From the NCBI GenBank assembly GCA_010092695.1, contig JAADJJ010000001.1:2790001-2854000 (forward strand): a stretch of 64,000 nucleotides of DNA, written 5' to 3'. The notes beneath the pieces were generated by a model. That model was not told where the DNA came from. It saw nothing but the letters and a program-made list of their open reading frames with translations, and searched no databases. Made by a program: the position numbers and the translations under genes. Origin of the DNA: Enterobacteriaceae bacterium 4M9 (GTDB lineage Bacteria > Pseudomonadota > Gammaproteobacteria > Enterobacterales > Enterobacteriaceae). Every line of letters begins with the position of its first letter. Within the stretch, counting starts at the first letter, position 1. Shown here one piece after another: positions 42,826-51,351 of the stretch.

Positions 42826-43062
42826 TTAACGCGGGGAATGATTAGCGAAACGGCGGGACAAACGGGCAGCCAGGCGAGAGAGCAGCGGCTCGAGGGCAAC
42901 CGCCAACAGCATTTTGAGCGGGCGGCGTGCCACGGACTTCACCGCCCAACCGGCAACCCCCGCCGGGCCAAAGCGCAGCGCGCTTAGCAAAACGAACTTG
43001 CCCGCGACTTTGATAACCGGTTTTGCCCGAACAGCGGCACGGTTCAGCGTTGATGTATTCAT
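42826..43062 (-). CDS. pspD: Phage shock protein D
   Basis: 78 residues, slightly longer than the 73 of E. coli. A basic N-terminus and amphipathic/hydrophobic segments (VAGKFVLLSALRFGPAGVAGW, of which the core FVLLSALRFGPAGVA is the key part) fit a peripheral inner-membrane protein. Precise role unknown. Fourth gene of pspABCD; the E. coli pspE gene does not follow. Confidence 0.9.
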   Translation of the reverse strand: MNTSTLNRAAVRAKPVIKVAGKFVLLSALRFGPAGVAGWAVKSVARRPLKMLLAVALEPLLSRLAARLSRRFANHSPR

Positions 43063-43087
43063 TCTCTCTCCTCAAACCTGCTCAGAA

Positions 43088-43441
43088 TCACAGCTGGCGA
43101 AAACGGCTGCGTAACGTAAACGCATCAGAGGTGATGTAGCGCTCCATGGTGCGCAAACGGCGCTCGCCTGCCGCCAGTTCGGCATCCACCTCATCCAGCA
43201 CTGAACGGCTGGGTTGGGCATTATCGACCGCATCTTCAGGCATCGGGTCCAGCACAAATGTCAGCACGATATACGCCGCGATGGTGAAGAAAAACAGCCC
43301 AAAAAACATCGACAGAATGACAATCAGACGCACCAGCTTCACTGGCACACCAAAATACTGCGCAAGCCCTGCGCAGACGCCTTTAAGCATACCGCGCTGC
43401 GGAATGCGCCACAGCTTGCGCCCGGAAAACGTTATCGCCAT
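43088..43441 (-). CDS. pspC: Phage shock protein C (PspC-domain activator)
   Basis: 117 residues against 119 in E. coli. The PspC domain GVCAGLAQYFGVPVKLVR is followed by the membrane helix LIVILSMFFGLFFFTIAAYI. With PspB it senses inner-membrane damage and draws PspA away from PspF. Start overlaps the pspB stop (TGATG). Confidence 0.94.
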   Translation of the reverse strand: MAITFSGRKLWRIPQRGMLKGVCAGLAQYFGVPVKLVRLIVILSMFFGLFFFTIAAYIVLTFVLDPMPEDAVDNAQPSRSVLDEVDAELAAGERRLRTMERYITSDAFTLRSRFRQL

Positions 43442-43668
43442 CAGTCGTTCCTCCAGTTAGGGTGTTCCGCGTCAAGAATTTGCTCGAGCGTTTCGATGCG
43501 CGCACGCATCCGCTGTGCCTCATCGCTAAGCTGCATCAGACGTTGACGCTCGTTACCATTAAGCTCTGCCCCCCGCTCTGCCCGGTTGCTGTAGTGCAGC
43601 CAGAGCCAGATAGGGGCGACGAACAACATAAAAATTGTCAGCGGTATGGCAAGAAAAAGCGCGCTCAT
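43441..43668 (-). CDS. pspB: Phage shock protein B
   Basis: 75 residues. N-terminal membrane helix ALFLAIPLTIFMLFVAPIWL, then a coiled-coil region LSDEAQRMRARIETLEQIL. Partner of PspC in signalling to PspA. RBS AAGGAGTACAC. Confidence 0.94.
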   Translation of the reverse strand: MSALFLAIPLTIFMLFVAPIWLWLHYSNRAERGAELNGNERQRLMQLSDEAQRMRARIETLEQILDAEHPNWRND

Positions 43669-43719
43669 GTGTACTCCTTACAGATAAAACGCTGCGGCGC
43701 ATGCAGCGCCGCAGAAATA

Positions 43720-44388
43720 TTACTGATCGCCGCGCTGTACTTTAGCTTTTAACGCCGCCAGCTGCTCACTGATTTCATCATCCGCTTTCAGGTCAGCAAA
43801 CTGCTGATCCAGGCTGGTCTGTTTGCCAAAGCGGTGGCTTTCAGCTTCGGCTTCCATTTGATCAATACGGCGCTCAAAGGATTCAAAGCGCGCCATGGCT
43901 TCATCAAGCTTACCGCTGTCGAGTTGGCGGCGCACATCACGTGAAGAAGAGGCGGCCTGGTGACGCAGCGCCAGCGCCTGCTGACGAGCGCGGGTTTCAC
44001 TGAGTTTGTTCTCAAGCTCACCAATCTCTTTTTTCATGCGCTCAAGTGTATCGTCAACGTGAGTCACTTCATCTTCCAGGGCGCTTATCATGTCGGTCAG
44101 CTTCTGCTTCTCAATCAGTGCCGCTCGCGCCAGGTCATCTTTCTCTTTACGCAGCGCCAGTTCAGCTTTTTCCTGCCATTCTGCCTGCTGGGCCAATGCC
44201 TGCTCAATGCGGCGACTAAGCTGCTTTTTCTCCGCCAGCGCGCGTGCCGACGTGGAGCGCACTTCTACCAGCGTATCTTCCATTTCCTGAATCATCAGGC
44301 GAACCAGTTTTTGCGGGTCTTCTGCTTTTTCGAGCAGCGAGTTGATGTTGGCATTCACGATGTCGGCAAAACGAGAAAAAATACCCAT
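43720..44388 (-). CDS. pspA: Phage shock protein A
   Basis: 222 residues, identical to E. coli. Long alpha-helical coiled coil of the PspA/IM30 (ESCRT-III-like) family starting MGIFSRFADIVNANINSLL, the membrane-binding amphipathic helix. In resting cells it inhibits PspF; under stress it forms assemblies that protect the inner membrane. First gene of the psp operon, behind a sigma-54 promoter. Confidence 0.97.
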   Translation of the reverse strand: MGIFSRFADIVNANINSLLEKAEDPQKLVRLMIQEMEDTLVEVRSTSARALAEKKQLSRRIEQALAQQAEWQEKAELALRKEKDDLARAALIEKQKLTDMISALEDEVTHVDDTLERMKKEIGELENKLSETRARQQALALRHQAASSSRDVRRQLDSGKLDEAMARFESFERRIDQMEAEAESHRFGKQTSLDQQFADLKADDEISEQLAALKAKVQRGDQ

Positions 44389-44443
44389 AATTCAATCCTC
44401 AGTCATTTACTCTGCAGGCTGCTGCCCGTCACGGATAACTTAA

Positions 44444-44460
44444 TACAATAAGCGTGCCAA
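44444..44460 (-). promoter_or_regulatory. Sigma-54 promoter of the psp operon
   Basis: On the minus strand TTGGCACGCTTATTGTA has the -24 (TTGGCAC) and -12 (TTGT) elements with the right spacing and is nearly identical to the remembered E. coli pspA promoter. PspF is encoded divergently, and an AT-rich tract between could bind IHF. Confidence 0.9.
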
Positions 44461-44558
44461 TTTTTTATTTTGCTGATTTAACAGGGTTTATACTGATTTA
44501 CAGTCTTCGCGCTTCAGCGTAGATTGGTGTAATTCACCAACAAGTGGTTAATCTCATC

Positions 44559-45551
44559 ATGACGGATTATAAAGATAACCTGCTGGGGGAAGACAACAGC
44601 TTCCTGGAAATGCTGGAACAGGTGTCGCACCTGGCTGTACTGAATAAACCCGTGCTGGTCACCGGCGAGCGCGGTACGGGTAAAGAGCTGATTGCCAACC
44701 GTCTGCACTTCCTGTCGCACCGCTGGCAGGGACCGTTTGTCTCGCTTAACTGTTCAGCACTCAATGAAAACCTGCTCGACTCTGAACTGTTCGGTCACGA
44801 AGCCGGGGCGTTTACCGGCGCACAAAAACGCCATCTCGGGCGCTTTGAACGCGCCGACGGCGGCACGCTGTTTCTGGATGAACTCGCCACTGCACCGATG
44901 ATGGTGCAGGAAAAACTCCTGCGCGTGATTGAATACGGCGAGCTTGAGCGCGTTGGCGGCAGCCAGCCGCTTCAGGTAAATGTACGGCTGGTGTGTGCCA
45001 CCAATGCCGATTTACCGCAGATGGCCCAGGACGGGACCTTTCGTGCCGACCTGCTGGACCGACTGGCCTTTGACGTCGTGCGTTTGCCGCCGCTGCGCGA
45101 ACGGCGCAGCGACATCATGCTGCTCGCTGAACAGTTTGCTATTCAGATGTGTCGGGAACTCCAGTTGCCTCTGTTTCCGGGCTTTAGCGATGAGGCACGC
45201 GAGACGCTGCTCGGCTATGGTTGGCCGGGGAATATCCGCGAGTTGAAAAACGTGGTGGAGCGCTCGGTATACCGCCACGCCAGCAGCGACGAGCCGGTAT
45301 CGCACATCATTCTTGACCCGTTTGCCCGCCATGGCTCGGCAATACAGCCAGCCAGTCTCACTCCAGAAACCACCGCCCTGCCCGCGCTGCCGCTGGATTT
45401 ACGTCGCTGGCAAAACCAGCAGGAAAAAGCGCTGGTTGAACAAGGGCTGCGTGAGGCGAAATACCATCAAAAACAGGCCGCTGACCTGCTTGGCCTGACC
45501 TATCACCAGCTACGTGCGCTGCTGAAAAAGCATGAAATTAACCCGGCGTAA
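44559..45551 (+). CDS. pspF: Psp operon activator PspF (sigma-54 enhancer-binding protein)
   Basis: 330 residues from ATG 44559, which aligns with E. coli PspF (MAEYKDNLLGE against MTDYKDNLLGE); an in-frame GTG at 44544 is less likely. AAA+ domain without a receiver: Walker A TGERGTGKELIANR, sigma-54 loop EAGAFTGAQKR, Walker B TLFLDELATA. The helix-turn-helix is AADLLGLTYHQLRALLKKH. Controlled by PspA binding. Its last 20 bases overlap the next gene. Confidence 0.95.
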   Translation: MTDYKDNLLGEDNSFLEMLEQVSHLAVLNKPVLVTGERGTGKELIANRLHFLSHRWQGPFVSLNCSALNENLLDSELFGHEAGAFTGAQKRHLGRFERADGGTLFLDELATAPMMVQEKLLRVIEYGELERVGGSQPLQVNVRLVCATNADLPQMAQDGTFRADLLDRLAFDVVRLPPLRERRSDIMLLAEQFAIQMCRELQLPLFPGFSDEARETLLGYGWPGNIRELKNVVERSVYRHASSDEPVSHIILDPFARHGSAIQPASLTPETTALPALPLDLRRWQNQQEKALVEQGLREAKYHQKQAADLLGLTYHQLRALLKKHEINPA

Positions 45552-46134
45552 TCCGTACGATGCATTGCGCTGGTATCACCGCCTGTTCACCCGTGACAGC
45601 GTAATGATGTTGGTAATACTGACGCCCATCGTGCTGATGTTCGCGGGCGTTGTGACGTTGATGCGCCTCACCCGCCAGGTTTATCTGTTTGACCCCGTGC
45701 TTTCGTGGCTTATTCCTGCTACGGCGGCAGGCATTGGTGGGCTGCTGGCGGCGCTGATGGTGTTTATGGGCCGCACGCAATATCGCAGTACTAAAGATAT
45801 GCTTCAGGCCTTTGGTGGCGCGGCCTGCCTGTGTTTTATGCTGTCGTTAAACACGCCGGAGTGCTATGTCCTGATGCGTGATGGCCTACAAACCGAGTAC
45901 GCCGCGCACTGGCAAATTGTGCATCCAGGTCCCTCGCGCGGGAAATCAGGCCGCTGTGAGGCCGGACTACGCATTAACAGCCAGTCCCTGAACCGCGCGC
46001 TCACGCTTTGCACCACGGATAAAGAAATCGCCCGGCTGCGTAAGCCGGGCATGAATTCACTACTCATCACGGAAAAAGTCACCTCAACGGGTGTTCAACT
46101 GCTGGCCTACCGCTTTTACGCCAGCGAGCCATGA
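45532..46134 (+). CDS. Inner-membrane protein of unknown function
   Basis: 200 residues, not recognised. The start ATG lies inside the pspF end (20-base overlap), so translation is probably linked to pspF. Two or three membrane segments are clear: MMLVILTPIVLMFAGVV, LSWLIPATAAGIGGLLAALM and AFGGAACLCFMLSLNTP. The C-terminal about 100 residues look soluble, with three cysteines (ECYVL, GRCEAG, TLCTT). No counterpart beside E. coli pspF that I recall. Ends one base before the convergent MFS gene. Confidence 0.65.
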   Translation: MKLTRRNPYDALRWYHRLFTRDSVMMLVILTPIVLMFAGVVTLMRLTRQVYLFDPVLSWLIPATAAGIGGLLAALMVFMGRTQYRSTKDMLQAFGGAACLCFMLSLNTPECYVLMRDGLQTEYAAHWQIVHPGPSRGKSGRCEAGLRINSQSLNRALTLCTTDKEIARLRKPGMNSLLITEKVTSTGVQLLAYRFYASEP

Positions 46135-46135
46135 T

Positions 46136-47530
46136 TTATGATGATGCTGTACGCGGCACCATAATGTAGCTCACAATAATCGCCAGTACGCACAGCCCGG
46201 TATTAGCCAGCAGCGTAAACTGAGCGGCACGCTCAATGCCAAAGGGCATCAGCAGTGCAAACAGTGACGCCGACCCGGCAATCCCGAAGGCCCCTCCCAG
46301 CGAACTGCCCATTTTGTAGAGACCGGAGGCCACACCCAGTTTTTCCGCCGGTGCATTGGTTACCGCCGTGTCGGTTGACGGCGTGGCGTAGCAGCCCAGG
46401 CCAAAGCCGAACAACACATAAGCCAGCGCGACATTGACGACATAAGCCGTATCACCGAGGAAAGTAAACGACAACATCATTACACCTGCGCCAGTAATGG
46501 CCGGCCCCGCCAGCATAGGAATGCGCGCACCGTAGCGTTGCAGCAGCTTTTCCCCGACGCGAATCATTGCCAGCACCATAATCAGGTAGCCCAGCGTCAT
46601 CATGCCCACTTTAAACGAACTGAAGGCACGCCCCTGCTGCATGTAGATACTGGCCACCATCATGGTACCGATACAGCCGTTAAGCAGCATGTTAGAGAGT
46701 GTGGCACCGTTCCAGGCCCGATTGCGGAACAGTTCGAAATCAATTAACGCATTACCGCCCTGCCTGGCGCGCTCTATGCGCCAGAAACACAGCGCTACAA
46801 CGACAGCCGCTGCCAGCATGGTCAGCGACTCAACGCTAAACCAGCCCCAGACGCGCCCTTTAGAAATAAAGAGGTTGAGTAACACCAGCGCAGCGGCAAG
46901 GCTGACCAGCCCGGCCCAGTCAAGCTTTGTGCGTGCCGCCGTAACGCTACGGCTTTCTGGCGCGTTGCGCAGCAGGTAGAGAGAGAGCAACGCCACCGCG
47001 CTTGAAACAATGAAAATCCAGCGCCAGCCCAGTCCCGTGGCAATGGCACCGCCGACGATGGAACTCAATCCACTCCCGCCCCAGGAGCCAATCACCCAAA
47101 AACTCACCGCACGCTGACGCGCTTTGCCGTCATACCAGTCTTTGAGCAGCGCAAGTGTGGCGGGCATGATACAGGCGGCAGAAAACCCCTGCACCGCCCG
47201 GCCCAGTAAAAACAGCAGCGGCCCCTGAGCGACCACCAGCATCAAACTGCCTGCAATGCTTAACACCAGCCCGATGCGGGTGAGGCGCATACGGCCAAAA
47301 CGGTCAGCCAGCCCACCGCTGGCAACAATGAAGCAGCCGCTAAACAGCGCGCTGAGGCTGACTGCCATTGTCAGCGTTTCAACCGGGATTGCGACACTGG
47401 CCTCAATGGCCGGTACCACGTTTATCATCGACTGTGCGAACAGCCAGAACGTAAGGACACCCAGAACAATGCCAGTCAACAGACGGTCGTTACCGACAAA
47501 ACGTGCGTCATCAAGAGAAATTGAACTCAT
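46136..47530 (-). CDS. MFS transporter, DHA2 (14-helix) drug-exporter family
   Basis: 464 residues. Segments fit a 14-helix drug:proton antiporter: the A-motif is SGGLADRFGRMRLTRIGLV and the antiporter-type motif C region is GSWGGSGLSSIVGGAIATG. This resembles the SmvA/QacA group of exporters of quaternary ammonium and similar cations. It is downstream of, and probably co-transcribed with, the amidohydrolase gene, so it might instead move that enzyme's substrate or product. RBS GAGGAGGGTAATACC. Confidence 0.8.
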   Translation of the reverse strand: MSSISLDDARFVGNDRLLTGIVLGVLTFWLFAQSMINVVPAIEASVAIPVETLTMAVSLSALFSGCFIVASGGLADRFGRMRLTRIGLVLSIAGSLMLVVAQGPLLFLLGRAVQGFSAACIMPATLALLKDWYDGKARQRAVSFWVIGSWGGSGLSSIVGGAIATGLGWRWIFIVSSAVALLSLYLLRNAPESRSVTAARTKLDWAGLVSLAAALVLLNLFISKGRVWGWFSVESLTMLAAAVVVALCFWRIERARQGGNALIDFELFRNRAWNGATLSNMLLNGCIGTMMVASIYMQQGRAFSSFKVGMMTLGYLIMVLAMIRVGEKLLQRYGARIPMLAGPAITGAGVMMLSFTFLGDTAYVVNVALAYVLFGFGLGCYATPSTDTAVTNAPAEKLGVASGLYKMGSSLGGAFGIAGSASLFALLMPFGIERAAQFTLLANTGLCVLAIIVSYIMVPRTASS

Positions 47531-47556
47531 GGTATTACCCTCCTCATCGGGGGATA

Positions 47557-47580
47557 GCCGGTGCCAGTGACAGCACCGGC
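47557..47580 (-). other. Intercistronic hairpin between the amidohydrolase and MFS genes
   Basis: GCCGGTGC and GCACCGGC are perfect eight-base arms around eight bases, in the 57-base gap just after the amidohydrolase stop. No T-run, so it may set the ratio of the two products rather than end transcription. Confidence 0.5.
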
Positions 47581-47587
47581 GGGTTCA

Positions 47588-48757
47588 TTAGCGCAAAAAT
47601 TTTTCGGTCAGAGAGCACCAGAGCGCCGCAGCGGGAACGATATTCTCGTCGTTGAAGTCGTAGCCGGGGTTGTGAACCATGCATCTGTCTGCTTCATCGC
47701 CGGCACCAATGATGAAATAACTGCCGTTCGGGTTTTTCTCCAGCATGAAGGCAAAGTCTTCGCTGCCCATAAACGGTGGTGCGGTAATCACGCGCTCCGC
47801 GCCAAAGAGATCGGTCGCAATACCACGAACCAGTTCGTTGGCCTGCGGGTTGTTGACCAGCACCGGGCTACCGTTAACGTGGGTCAACGTTACCGTCGCG
47901 TTAAAGCTTGCCGCCTGAGATACCGCAATATCGTGCACCCGTTGAAGCACTGTCTTGCGAACGTCTTCATCCAGCGTGCGAATACTGAGCTTCATCAGCG
48001 CTTTTTCGTTAATGATGTTCGGCGCTTCACCCGCCTGAATACTCCCCACCGTCACCACCACCGGCTGGAACGGCGTGATATTGCGCGAGACAATGGTTTG
48101 CAGCGCCACCGCGATATGGCAGGCGACAAGTGTGGCATCAACCGTGCGCTCCGGCAGCGCGCCATGGCCGCCAACGCCGTTGACCTCAATGTGCAAGGTG
48201 TCGGATGAGGCCATCATCGGCCCATCGCGAAAAGCAAAGTGGTTGAGCTTTACGCCCGGCATGTTATGCAGACCAAAGATGCTGTCGCAGGGGAATTTAT
48301 CGAACAGCCCGTCTTCGAGCATGACTCGCCCGCCGTAAAGCAGCTCTTCTGCGGGCTGGAAAATCAAATGCAGCGTGCCGTTAAAATTGCGGGTGCGTGC
48401 CAGATATTGCGCAGCACAAAGAAGAATGGTGGTATGACCGTCATGTCCACAGCCGTGGAAGCGGTTTTCAATTTTACTGCTCCAGGCTTTGCCGTTGTTT
48501 TCACCCATTGGCAGCGCATCAATATCGGCGCGCAATCCCAGGCGCTTCGCGCCATCACCGCACTTCAGCGTACCAACGACACCGGTTGTTGCCAGCCCGC
48601 GATGAACCTCATATCCCCATTCTTCCAGTAGCCTGGCAATTAAATCGCTGGTGTGATGTTCTTCAAAACCGACTTCCGGTTGACTGTGTATCTGGCGCCG
48701 TATGGCTGTGAATACTGCTTCCTGCTCGCGCAACGCCGCAATCATGTGCTGTGCCAT
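47588..48757 (-). CDS. M20-family amidohydrolase (hippurate hydrolase / aminoacylase type)
   Basis: 389 residues. M20D peptidase motifs: QPEVGFEEHHTS, LRADIDALPM, the metal ligands in FHGCGHDGHTT (Cys, His, His) and FQPAEE (catalytic Glu pair), and the dimerisation-domain histidine in GVGGHGALPE. HipO-like enzymes release amino acids from N-acyl or N-aroyl conjugates such as hippurate or N-acetyl amino acids. No signal peptide, so cytoplasmic. First gene of a two-gene operon with an MFS transporter, divergent from an AraC-type regulator. The real substrate is unknown. Confidence 0.85.
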   Translation of the reverse strand: MAQHMIAALREQEAVFTAIRRQIHSQPEVGFEEHHTSDLIARLLEEWGYEVHRGLATTGVVGTLKCGDGAKRLGLRADIDALPMGENNGKAWSSKIENRFHGCGHDGHTTILLCAAQYLARTRNFNGTLHLIFQPAEELLYGGRVMLEDGLFDKFPCDSIFGLHNMPGVKLNHFAFRDGPMMASSDTLHIEVNGVGGHGALPERTVDATLVACHIAVALQTIVSRNITPFQPVVVTVGSIQAGEAPNIINEKALMKLSIRTLDEDVRKTVLQRVHDIAVSQAASFNATVTLTHVNGSPVLVNNPQANELVRGIATDLFGAERVITAPPFMGSEDFAFMLEKNPNGSYFIIGAGDEADRCMVHNPGYDFNDENIVPAAALWCSLTEKFLR

Positions 48758-48860
48758 TGTGTGTCACCTTCGTTATTTTTATGGTCGCACTCTGGAGTTT
48801 ATGGCGATTTTTCGGCTTTAAAATAGCGTTTTTTGTTTTAAAGTGACGCATGAGCGTTGA

Positions 48861-48896
48861 CTGTTTTTCATACCGTGCGCTTATGACAAAAAACAG
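48861..48896. promoter_or_regulatory. Imperfect inverted repeat in the amidohydrolase-regulator divergent region
   Basis: CTGTTTTTCATA and TATGACAAAAAACAG are near-complementary arms (two to three inserted bases) around nine bases, midway between the two divergent starts. It is a candidate operator for the AraC-type protein encoded next to it; this is inference from position. Confidence 0.4.
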
Positions 48897-48931
48897 GGAC
48901 TATATTTTTGCATTCACAGTCAGGAGGAAGC

Positions 48932-51256
48932 ATGACGGAACGTGAACTTGCTGAGTTCTCCGTTGATCTGTACCAGGTGCAGTTTCTGCGTAAATCCGGG
49001 TTAAACGGACTGACGCTGGTTCAGGTACTGCGCGGCGAATTACTGTTTTGCTCAGGTGAGCACACCAGCACCCTGAACAGCGGCGCAATACAACTGGTCA
49101 ACCGCCACACCGAGTGGTCGTTGCAGGGCCAGAGTGAAAATATGGTGATGATCGTCACGCTCAGTGGTCAATGGGTCGCTCGCTGGTACCCTGATTTTTT
49201 CCTGTATGACTATCAACTCACTGACCCAAACGCACCCCAGAACTGGAACCTCGCCCTGCACACTGCGCTGCGCCAGGTGCTGGAAGCGACCGTTGTGAAA
49301 AACGCACAACGTTACCGCCTGGAGTTGAATCGCTGGCTGAGCGAGGTAATGCTGATTCTGATAACGGGTTTTCAACAGCCGGCCAAAGCAAACGGCAGCC
49401 GCCATCAGCAGTGGAGCCGGCGCATCACGCAGGTGGTGCAGCGCATTGAAAGCAACGTGGAGCGGCGCATCAGTCTGGGTGAAATCGCCCGTGCCGAATT
49501 TGTTTCTGAAGCATGGCTGTCGCGGCTATTTCGCAGAGAAGTCGGTGTAAGCTTTATGCAATTTATCACCACGCTGCGGCTGCAAAACGCCGTGGAAGCA
49601 CTGCGCACCACCAGCAAGCCGGTGCATCAGATAGCGCTTGAGCAGGGCTTTGCCAACAACCGGCAGATGATAGATTTGTTTAAGCGCCATTACGGCAAAA
49701 CGCCACGCCAGTTTCGCCGTAATCCCCAGGATGACGCGCCGCTGCGCCCGGGGACGCGTGACGACGAGCAACGCAATGAACGCAATGTAAGCCCCGTCCC
49801 AACGCACCTGATTTTTGCCTTGCTTAACCAAGCCGATCCACATAAAGACGCCATCCCGGCCCCGCATTACGACACAGGCGAAGAACTGAAAGTGACGCTT
49901 CGTAATAGCAGAGTGCGCCCGCAGCGCACCCGCGACATAGTTATCACCGTGCGCGACATTGACGATTTGCTTCAGCATGAGGTACAGACTCAACTACGTA
50001 AACTGCACGCAACGCTTCCGATAAGCGCACTGGATATTGCCGAACCGTTGCTTAACAGTCCGCTGCTCAGCAGCGCCTGGCAGACACCGCTGATGGCAAA
50101 CCCCGGCTGGATGCGCCTGCAGCAGATTTTACATTTTATCGATGAACTGGATGTTGCACTCAATCTGCGCCTGGATGCCAGCAGCACCCCGCAACAACTT
50201 GGCCACTTTTTACGCCAGTGCGTTGATTATTTCCCCTTATCGCGCCTGAGCCGCTGGCGTTTTTTGTGGGTGTGCTCTGTCAACACTCCCGCGCGCAACA
50301 ATGAGCAAAGCTGGAAAACACTGCGCTGGTGCATACGACAGCATCTGCCCCAGGCGCAAATTGGCCTTTATTACCCGTTTGCCCCCGGTACTGACGGTAT
50401 TCGCCATGAAGCGGTCTGGCATCAACCCTGGCTGCGGGAAGCTGATTTTATTGCCTGTACTGCCGATGCTAACGAAACGCTCGATCTGCATAGCAACCCC
50501 GATGAAGACGCACCGCTTCAGCGTGCGGTGGATTACCCGACACAAAGGTTGCAGGCCATCACAACCGAATTACATCGCCACAAACTCACATTGCCTGTCC
50601 ACCTGCTGGCCTGGAACACGCTTACCGGGCAAACGCTGTATGCCAACGGCGGCTTCTTTCGCGGCGCGCTGCTGATGCACACCCTGCTTAGTCTGCCCGA
50701 AAGTGTTGTGAATGTCGGTTTCTGGCTCAATGCCACTTTGCAACACGAAGCGCTGGAGGATGAGAAATTCGACACCTCAAGCCTGGCCATCTGGTTTGGT
50801 GACGCGCTACCGCGCCCGGTTTATTGGGTGCTGCGCCTGTGGTGCCGGCTGCGCGGGGAGCGAGTTGCCAGCGGGCCAGGCCACTTGCTGACGCGCAGCG
50901 ACGACGGCTGGCAGCTGCTTTTGAGTAACACCGTCGCCTTCAACCCGGACTTATCCAGCCAGGAAACATTTATCCAGCGCTTTCGCCGCCGCATGAGTCT
51001 GACCGTCAGCGGCATACTGCCAGGGCGCTGGCGCATCCGCCGTCTTCGCTTCGATCAGCAAAATGGCGCGTTGTTTCCACTGATGGAACACATGCAGACC
51101 GTAAGCGGCCCGGACGCAGAGGCGCTGGACTGGATACGCCACCGCGCCCGCCCACAAATGCAGATGTGGGAAGAAACGCTGTCTGGCGAATGGCGGGTAC
51201 AGGAGACGCTGGAGAGCAACGCACTGGTCCTTTACGAGCTGTCGCCACTGCGCTGA
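48932..51256 (+). CDS. AraC-family regulator with C-terminal GH39-like domain
   Basis: 774 residues from ATG 48932, preceded by AGGAGGAAGC; a longer frame starts at a TTG without RBS. Residues 1-120 look like a cupin sensor (LTLVQVLRGELLFCSGEHT). An AraC double helix-turn-helix lies at about 165-270, with RISLGEIARAEFVSEAWLS and ending YGKTPRQFRR. The remaining about 480 residues resemble a glycoside-hydrolase family 39 TIM barrel plus beta-sandwich: FFRGALLMHTLLSLPE, the tail VLRLWCRLRGERV and GRWRIRRLRFDQQNG. The barrel probably senses a ligand rather than cleaving sugar, but catalytic residues were not traced. Likely controls the divergent amidohydrolase-MFS operon. Confidence 0.8.
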   Translation: MTERELAEFSVDLYQVQFLRKSGLNGLTLVQVLRGELLFCSGEHTSTLNSGAIQLVNRHTEWSLQGQSENMVMIVTLSGQWVARWYPDFFLYDYQLTDPNAPQNWNLALHTALRQVLEATVVKNAQRYRLELNRWLSEVMLILITGFQQPAKANGSRHQQWSRRITQVVQRIESNVERRISLGEIARAEFVSEAWLSRLFRREVGVSFMQFITTLRLQNAVEALRTTSKPVHQIALEQGFANNRQMIDLFKRHYGKTPRQFRRNPQDDAPLRPGTRDDEQRNERNVSPVPTHLIFALLNQADPHKDAIPAPHYDTGEELKVTLRNSRVRPQRTRDIVITVRDIDDLLQHEVQTQLRKLHATLPISALDIAEPLLNSPLLSSAWQTPLMANPGWMRLQQILHFIDELDVALNLRLDASSTPQQLGHFLRQCVDYFPLSRLSRWRFLWVCSVNTPARNNEQSWKTLRWCIRQHLPQAQIGLYYPFAPGTDGIRHEAVWHQPWLREADFIACTADANETLDLHSNPDEDAPLQRAVDYPTQRLQAITTELHRHKLTLPVHLLAWNTLTGQTLYANGGFFRGALLMHTLLSLPESVVNVGFWLNATLQHEALEDEKFDTSSLAIWFGDALPRPVYWVLRLWCRLRGERVASGPGHLLTRSDDGWQLLLSNTVAFNPDLSSQETFIQRFRRRMSLTVSGILPGRWRIRRLRFDQQNGALFPLMEHMQTVSGPDAEALDWIRHRARPQMQMWEETLSGEWRVQETLESNALVLYELSPLR

Positions 51257-51351
51257 ACACGTCAACAAAATACCCGGCAATGCGATGGGCTTTGGGAAGC
51301 GCCCTGATGTGAGATACACTTTGCCTATTGCAGATGAAAACTCAAAAACTT

